NCBI GenBank assembly: GCA_022559985.1 | Contig: JAFJTR010000165.1 | Coordinates: forward strand, 1 to 25,777 | Origin: Parastagonospora avenae f. sp. tritici 18332-5 | Lineage: Eukaryota; Ascomycota; Dothideomycetes; Pleosporales; Phaeosphaeriaceae | Direction of reading: 5' to 3' | DNA length: 25,777 nucleotides | In this document: piece by piece, positions 20,881 through 25,777 of the stretch | Position numbering within the stretch: position 1 is the first letter of the stretch | How the letters are laid out: the number at the start of each line of letters is the position of its first letter | Notes under the pieces: generated by a model | Told to the model about the DNA's origin: nothing | The model's database searches: none | What the model saw: only the letters and a program-made list of their open reading frames with translations | Program-made: the position numbers and the translations under genes

Positions 20881-21305
20881 TTGTCTGTACGTAGAAAGCA
20901 ATGCAATAGCGCGTAGTATCGCAATTTGATACAATGCAAATATTATTAGTTAACTGAGTTTAATGTTGGTAGACCTTGTACGATCATACGAGTGAATAAC
21001 AACGAGATTCTTCTGGTGACTGTTATTGGTATTAATTGATCTATGAACGTGGGTGCTACGAAGGTATACCTACTCAGGTATGGCGTTATGGAACACCCCC
21101 TATTCCAAAACTAAACTCTTTCAGGAAATTACGATCGTCGCTCGAGCCAACCCGAACACTACAACCTTCTGCCCTTCGTCGCATAATTAACTCTTCTAAC
21201 ACTTCTATCTAGTCCTTTGCATTATTTAGTCTACAGTATTAGCCTATTCTTTAGGTCCTTCCCTTTAACGCATTGTTGTTAATGTAAACGTCTGTTATTA
21301 GAGCA
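20881..21305. other. Short 3' flank of the PKS-NRPS and left edge of the repeat block
   Basis: About 170 bp of AT-rich 3' flank follow the PKS-NRPS stop. From about 21,085 the sequence looks like the end of a repeat element (TGGAA/TTCCA hairpin at 21089-21107). I find no trace of a reductase or Dieckmann-cyclase domain in any frame here. Confidence 0.45.
21089..21107. repeat. Small palindrome TGGAA-N9-TTCCA at left edge of relic
   Basis: TGGAA (21089-21093) and TTCCA (21103-21107) can pair around a C-rich 9-nt loop. The other side of the relic carries a palindrome with the same stem (24776-24801), and its reverse complement also has a CCCT core. The two may mark the element's ends. Confidence 0.35.
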
Positions 21306-24300
21306 ATGCCTAAGGTAAATAACTGTCCTAAAAATGTTAGAGAACATCTTATAAGACATGATCTCTTCATAAATAAGCTAGAGCTAGTTATTATCTGCCG
21401 TTCTTACAAATTCTCTCTTAGCGATTCTCTAAGCGCTGTCGCAAACTACCTTGTCAAGAAGCATAACGTACCTAAAGCGACTACAAAAGAGCTAAGGCAG
21501 CTGTTGCACCCCTACACATTCTTAGGACCGGAAGCCTTGCGCCTCCGCCCAGATGGATCTACTCCGCACCCGCATCTCCGAGTACAGCCTGGCATTGCCT
21601 GCAGGCACTGCTCTTTAAAAACCACCAGCCATGAAGTACTAAGTTGCTACTTATCTAAAAACCATAGAGTAAAGCGAAAATCACTAACATAGCTCCACAA
21701 CTACGTGGTTAGCGGTTTATAGCTGCAAAGCTAAGGATAGCACAGTGCTGCTAGATACTAGATTGTGAAGCTGGAGTCCTTAATCGCGCAGGCTCTTGAT
21801 GACAGCTTGCTTTAAGACTCTATGCCGCGACTCTCTCGATTAGAGGCGTTACATCGGAAAGAGCAGGACAGTCTGTTAGCTCAACATAAGGCATCTGCTA
21901 CTGACAGTGGTAACACTGACATAGCTCTTAATACGAATTAGATGCAGCGCACAGGATGGGCTAAAACCTTCGCCGATTCAGATCGATCATTTCTTGCGAA
22001 ATTAGCACAGATGCCTCAGGTTGCGGAACATGGCCTGTTACTGGGCACCTCTAACAGTATCAACATCTATAGCTGCAAGGCGGACGAGCAAAGGCTAGTG
22101 CTTATAATCGCGGCTCTGGGTCGTGTATTCGACTAGTGTGCAGACACTGTTCGACATACGGACGTATCGATGCGATGTTGGCTACGCAGTTAGGTCGTCG
22201 ATCGGCCATACAAGGCTCCATTTGAGCTAGTTAGGCGTGAGAGCACTTCTTACAGCTATCAAAGGCTAATAAAAAGATGCGTTTGCTTTTGCTTCTGTCT
22301 GTAGAGGATAAGTAAGGAAGCAAAGCAACAACTAGCGAAGAGGGGACTAACAGAAAGCAAATGTTAAGCCCTTGCCTAAGTGTAGAATGATGATATGTGG
22401 TCTTTGTGCCCTGCAGAGGAAGCGCATAAGCTGGACGACTATAGAATAATAGCGAGATTTCCCTTAACACTGCGGGAAATTGCGGAAGCTTTAGGGGAAG
22501 ATGATGCAGACAGCGATAAGGCTTCCACAATTTCTGATAGTAGCGAATGCTTAGTCGGAGTCTAACTCGAACAAAATCTAAGTAATTTTAAGGCTAACAC
22601 ATCAGATTGCGAGCTTAAGGAATTATCTAGTGACCTAAGGTCTATGGCAAAGCGTCTCAATAGCTCTTAGCATAACGCGCTTATTAGCAGCTTAGGAGAA
22701 AATGTAGCCGTGACAACGACAGAAAGAGAGAGAGTATTAGGGCTCGAAGCAGCGCTGGAAGACCTGATGCTGCGCTTTAGGTACTTCCTCGTGACTGAAG
22801 AATACGAAGATGGCAACTCTGCCTCTACTCTTCTCGTATACTTCAGTAGCATCCTTAGAATTTCGATTAATAGTTTAACTTTTAAAAGACCTTCGAATTA
22901 TATATTAAAGTTGTCAGCGTTAATCTACTGCAGCCGACTGCTTATCATTAAGTCTACCCTGCCTTGCTTTGCGCACCAGTACATAGGATAGCTAGCGCGG
23001 CCCCAGTACAATCAGTCAGAACAGCTTAACTGAGTGCGTAGAGCTAAGATGTGCCTTAGATCACAAGCGCTAATAGACGAGTTTTTAAGCCTACGTAACT
23101 ACAGACGAGCGATTAGTTAGTCTGATGGGCCAGCCTTTCGGGTGACCTAGAGCCAGGATGCTGACATAGTGTCTTAAGCCGGAGTAGAGTTGTCTATAGA
23201 TTAGTTCTAAAAGATTAGCTACAATACTATTAATTGCGCTACAGCTGTCTGCAGACAAATAATGTATAAGTGGTGTCCTAAGTCCAATCTTACACGCATC
23301 CACGACAGGCTGTCTAACACTACTCTTAGCTATTCGTTCGTAACTAATCCTGCTAACGGTCTAGAAGAAGCGTACCTTAAGCTTTCTAGAAGAGCATGTC
23401 TGGCGACCGCAAACAGTCTGATAACGGACGATGATTGGGACTCGGTCGCGGTCCGCCGCTACCTTGATCGGTACGATCATCTGACACACCTCCTGGTCCT
23501 ATTAGTCTACCTTGTTGGCGGGCAAGCCCTAAGAGGAACTGAACTCTTCGCTTTGGAGCATTGCAATGGAGCTTCGACGTCTTGCGGAGTCTGCGTCCAC
23601 GCTGGCAAGATGGCACTGATTAGTCGACATTACAAGGCTCGCCGCACGACTAATAGCGAGTTTTAAGTAGTTAGATTTCTTCGTAAAGAGCTGAGCAAGA
23701 TCCTGTATTACTATCTAGTGTTTATTTAGCCCTTCGCTTGCATGCTGTTCTGAATCTGCTACAACACAGACGCTAAAAGTACGCTTTTGTTTTTATCTCT
23801 AGTTAATCTAAAGAAGCCTATTAAAACATCTGTTTTATTAAAAATACTTTGTAAGCAGACTATTAGCACGCTTAGGTTCCCTATAGGTGTGCAGGTGTAT
23901 TAATAGCTCTTAATTGCAATTATAGAAAAGCACGTTAAATAGATTGCAAATCCCTTTAATTAACATAACGACAAGAGTAAAGAAGCGGACATTAACGTGT
24001 CGTTTGCGTAGCAAAGTGGGCATCGCCCCCTGCAGAGAGGGACGACGTACGGACTAGACAGAGCTTTTCCTGATAGTCTCTAGCCTGCACTCTTGCGCAT
24101 TTACGAATAGGCATTAAACGAATAGCACGAATTCTTGCAACTGCGATGTACTAATATTAGTATATCTTCTAACACAGGAGAGAGAAAAAAGCGAGGGGTT
24201 CAATTATCTGTAGACTGTAAACCTCCGAAAAGGCGCCGCACTGCTAGCCCTCCGAAGCACGTAGAACACCTACCCTTGCAGGACCACCATACATCGCTTC

Positions 24301-24719
24301 AACACGGCAAGCACAAGACCGGAAGCGGCCCTTGAGCAAGTGCAACCGAAGCTGCCTTCTATAGAACTGCCCCAAGAAACTTTTAGTCCGGGTCCGTGCC
24401 TATCTTTGGCCGTCCAAGTCCTCTTAAGCGTGATAGTGTGCTTAAGGAGAGGAAGCTAATTTCTGCTCACGTAAAGAGCCAAGAAGCTGAAGCGAACAAA
24501 TACTTTAACACCCCTTACTGCTTACATGGCATTGGGGAAGCGTTTGTGCAGTGGGCAAACGTTAGCTGCCAGCTATGTTACGCAAGCACCGGGGAGCCGG
24601 AACCAGACCACAATCTAGAACATTGCAGACGACGAGATGCCTCTGACAAGGCTCAAAAGATCTTCAATTAGCTCTAAGATCTGAAGCTTCTACGGCTCGT
24701 GCCTATCGTCAATGGGTGA
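21306..24719 (+). pseudogene. Relic of a large fungal repeat-element protein (RecQ-helicase-associated / OrsD-like type)
   Basis: All recognisable coding pieces lie in one frame from ATG 21306 to TGA 24717-24719, about 1,137 codons, broken by many stops (mostly TAG, several TAA, few TGA) and by no frameshift I can find. Conserved pieces in order are a degenerate C2H2-like segment (ACRHCSLKTTSHEV, about 21597-21640), a GWAKTFADSDRSFL segment (about 21960), YEDGNSASTLLVYF with KLSALIYCSRLL (about 22805-22950), VGGQALRGTELFALEH (about 23514-23560), a QSGHRPLQRGTTYGLD segment (about 24010-24060), and a Cys/His knuckle (CQLCYASTGEPEPDH, about 24555-24605). From memory, this series resembles large fungal proteins linked to RecQ-like helicases in subtelomeric repeats. 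No helicase core is visible, so the copy is a truncated or non-helicase version. It is inactive. Confidence 0.6.
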
Positions 24720-25130
24720 GAGGATTAAGGTCGATTTGGGGGTTAATCCCCTGAGAAACCCTAACCCAGGGCTCTAAATGGAACGAGGGCTAGTTCCATT
24801 TTACACTATGTTCAGAAATATACAGAATGCAGGTATTTTATAGCACGCACCCCTGCAAAAAGCTATTCTATTTAGCACCTTTAAGAGTTAGTCTATTTAT
24901 ATTACTGTATTGCAATTGCTCTAAAATTTAAGTATATAAAAGAGGATATTAGGTTGCACTTTTTATATAATTTGCATAATATAATTTAATAGGGTTAGTG
25001 TAAGTAGATTTACGTGTTAGGGTGAACAGGCAGGAGTATGGACTACTGACTTTTGAGATAGAAAATGCACTAATTATCTTTAGTCGCTTACTAGGGCTAC
25101 TAACTAGTACTATAAACACGAACAACAAGC
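24720..25130. other. AT-rich gap between two convergent relics
   Basis: No gene is supported. The stretch is strongly AT-rich from about 24,830 to 25,000. It contains the hairpin at 24776-24801 and three short telomere-like motifs: AACCCTAACCC at 24757-24767, TAGGGTTAG at 24990-24998 and TTAGGG at 25017-25022. Confidence 0.5.
24776..24801. repeat. Perfect 9-bp hairpin AAATGGAAC / GTTCCATTT
   Basis: The arms at 24776-24784 and 24793-24801 are exact reverse complements around an 8-nt loop. The TGGAA/TTCCA stem is shared with the palindrome at 21089-21107 on the other side of the relic gene, which suggests element termini. Confidence 0.5.
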
Positions 25131-25775
25131 CTATTGCGGCCTGAATAGCTCAAGCAAAGTTAGCTGGCGAAGCCGCCGAGCAGAGCTTTTTACCGACTCG
25201 GCGGAGGACTCGACGTCGCTGCTTTCCTCGTCGGTACTATCTACGACCTCCTCGACCTGCGAGGCCGAGCCGTTTTCCTCGATGTAGAGCTTCTCGCGGC
25301 CCTGGATGGGCCCGCCCTGGAGGCCTTCGTTGCCGATCCAGGCGTCGAGGGCCCTGCTTGCAGCACATGCGTCGGGGTTCACGCGCTCAATTAGGTCCAG
25401 CTAAAGCAGCTACGCATGTGCTAGGACGTCTTTTACCTATTTATTAGAGACGCTGTTAGGCAGCAGACAGAGACTACCCTAGCCGAGCCTGTCTGCAACC
25501 TAATACCAGCGGGTCGCCTAGGTTAAGCGCCGGACTAGGCGCTTTCAATCCTATTTTGTGCTGTTAGGCTGTATCTCCTCCCACAGACAGTCGATGACCT
25601 GGGTCCTGGCACAGCGCCGATCGTCGTCAAGCTTGCGGGTCTTTGCGTGGTACTCGCGGCCGAGGAAAGCTATAGCCTAGCGGTACTCGATCATGATGGT
25701 GGCCAGGCGGTCCTCGGCCACGCAGCTCATGTGCCAGGCTCGCTGGAGGGCGTTGCCCCGTCCGCTACGTTGAAG
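25131..25775 (-). pseudogene. Relic of an unidentified fungal repeat-associated protein
   Basis: On the minus strand, one frame runs from the window edge (25775) to TAG at 25133-25131. Its last 83 codons are open and end in RLRQLTLLELFRPQ after an acidic Ser/Glu stretch. Upstream in the same frame are segments such as CARTQVIDCLWEEIQ, the RLG*GSLCLLPN region and LIERVNPDACAASRALDAW. They are interrupted by about nine stops, eight TAG and one TGA, several where Trp or Gln would be expected. There are no frameshifts. The pattern matches the RIP-like decay of the other relics. I do not recognise the family with confidence. It may belong to the same kind of repeat-borne gene set as the neighbour at 21306-24719. 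The N-terminus lies beyond the window. Confidence 0.55.
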
Positions 25776-25777
25776 TG

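Overview
The window looks like genomic DNA of a filamentous ascomycete, possibly a dothideomycete. The evidence is short GT-AG introns (45-115 nt), a fungal highly reducing PKS-NRPS, fungus-typical families (2EXR, FSH1 hydrolase, solid-state-culture ATP-grasp protein), and repeat relics whose stop codons look like repeat-induced point mutation (RIP). The species cannot be read from the sequence.

Layout. Positions 3-1379 hold a 5'-truncated hAT transposase relic. About 2,000-20,900 is a gene-rich island that looks like a secondary-metabolite cluster: an ATP-grasp protein (2061-3476, +), a short-chain dehydrogenase with two introns (5372-4373, -), a 2EXR-domain gene broken by a one-base frameshift (5825-7010, +), an FSH1/LovG-type serine hydrolase (8208-7429, -), and a 3,708-residue PKS-NRPS (9311-20880, +). 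From about 21,050 to the end there are only decayed repeats: a 3.4-kb single-frame relic of a large fungal repeat protein (21306-24719, +), an AT-rich stretch with hairpins and telomere-like motifs, and an opposite-strand relic (25775-25131, -).

The core enzyme has the domain order KS-AT-DH-(degenerate cMT)-pseudo-KR/no ER-KR-ACP-C-A-T. I reconstructed six introns. The exons sum to 11,127 nt, which is exactly 3,709 codons, and every junction restores a conserved motif. The protein stops just after the second carrier domain, so the reductase or Dieckmann-cyclase domain that normally releases PKS-NRPS products is absent. The FSH1 hydrolase is transcribed divergently from the same roughly 1.1-kb promoter and is the obvious candidate for release in trans. 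The ATP-grasp ligase and the SDR are candidate tailoring enzymes.

The most interesting regulatory signal is an exact octamer, GGCTGACA. I found it seven times by eye, all in intergenic DNA: three upstream of the ATP-grasp gene, one between the SDR and 2EXR genes, and three in a 36-bp array between the hydrolase and the PKS-NRPS. It is a good candidate for a shared operator of this cluster. No transcription factor, transporter, P450 or trans-ER gene is present in the window.
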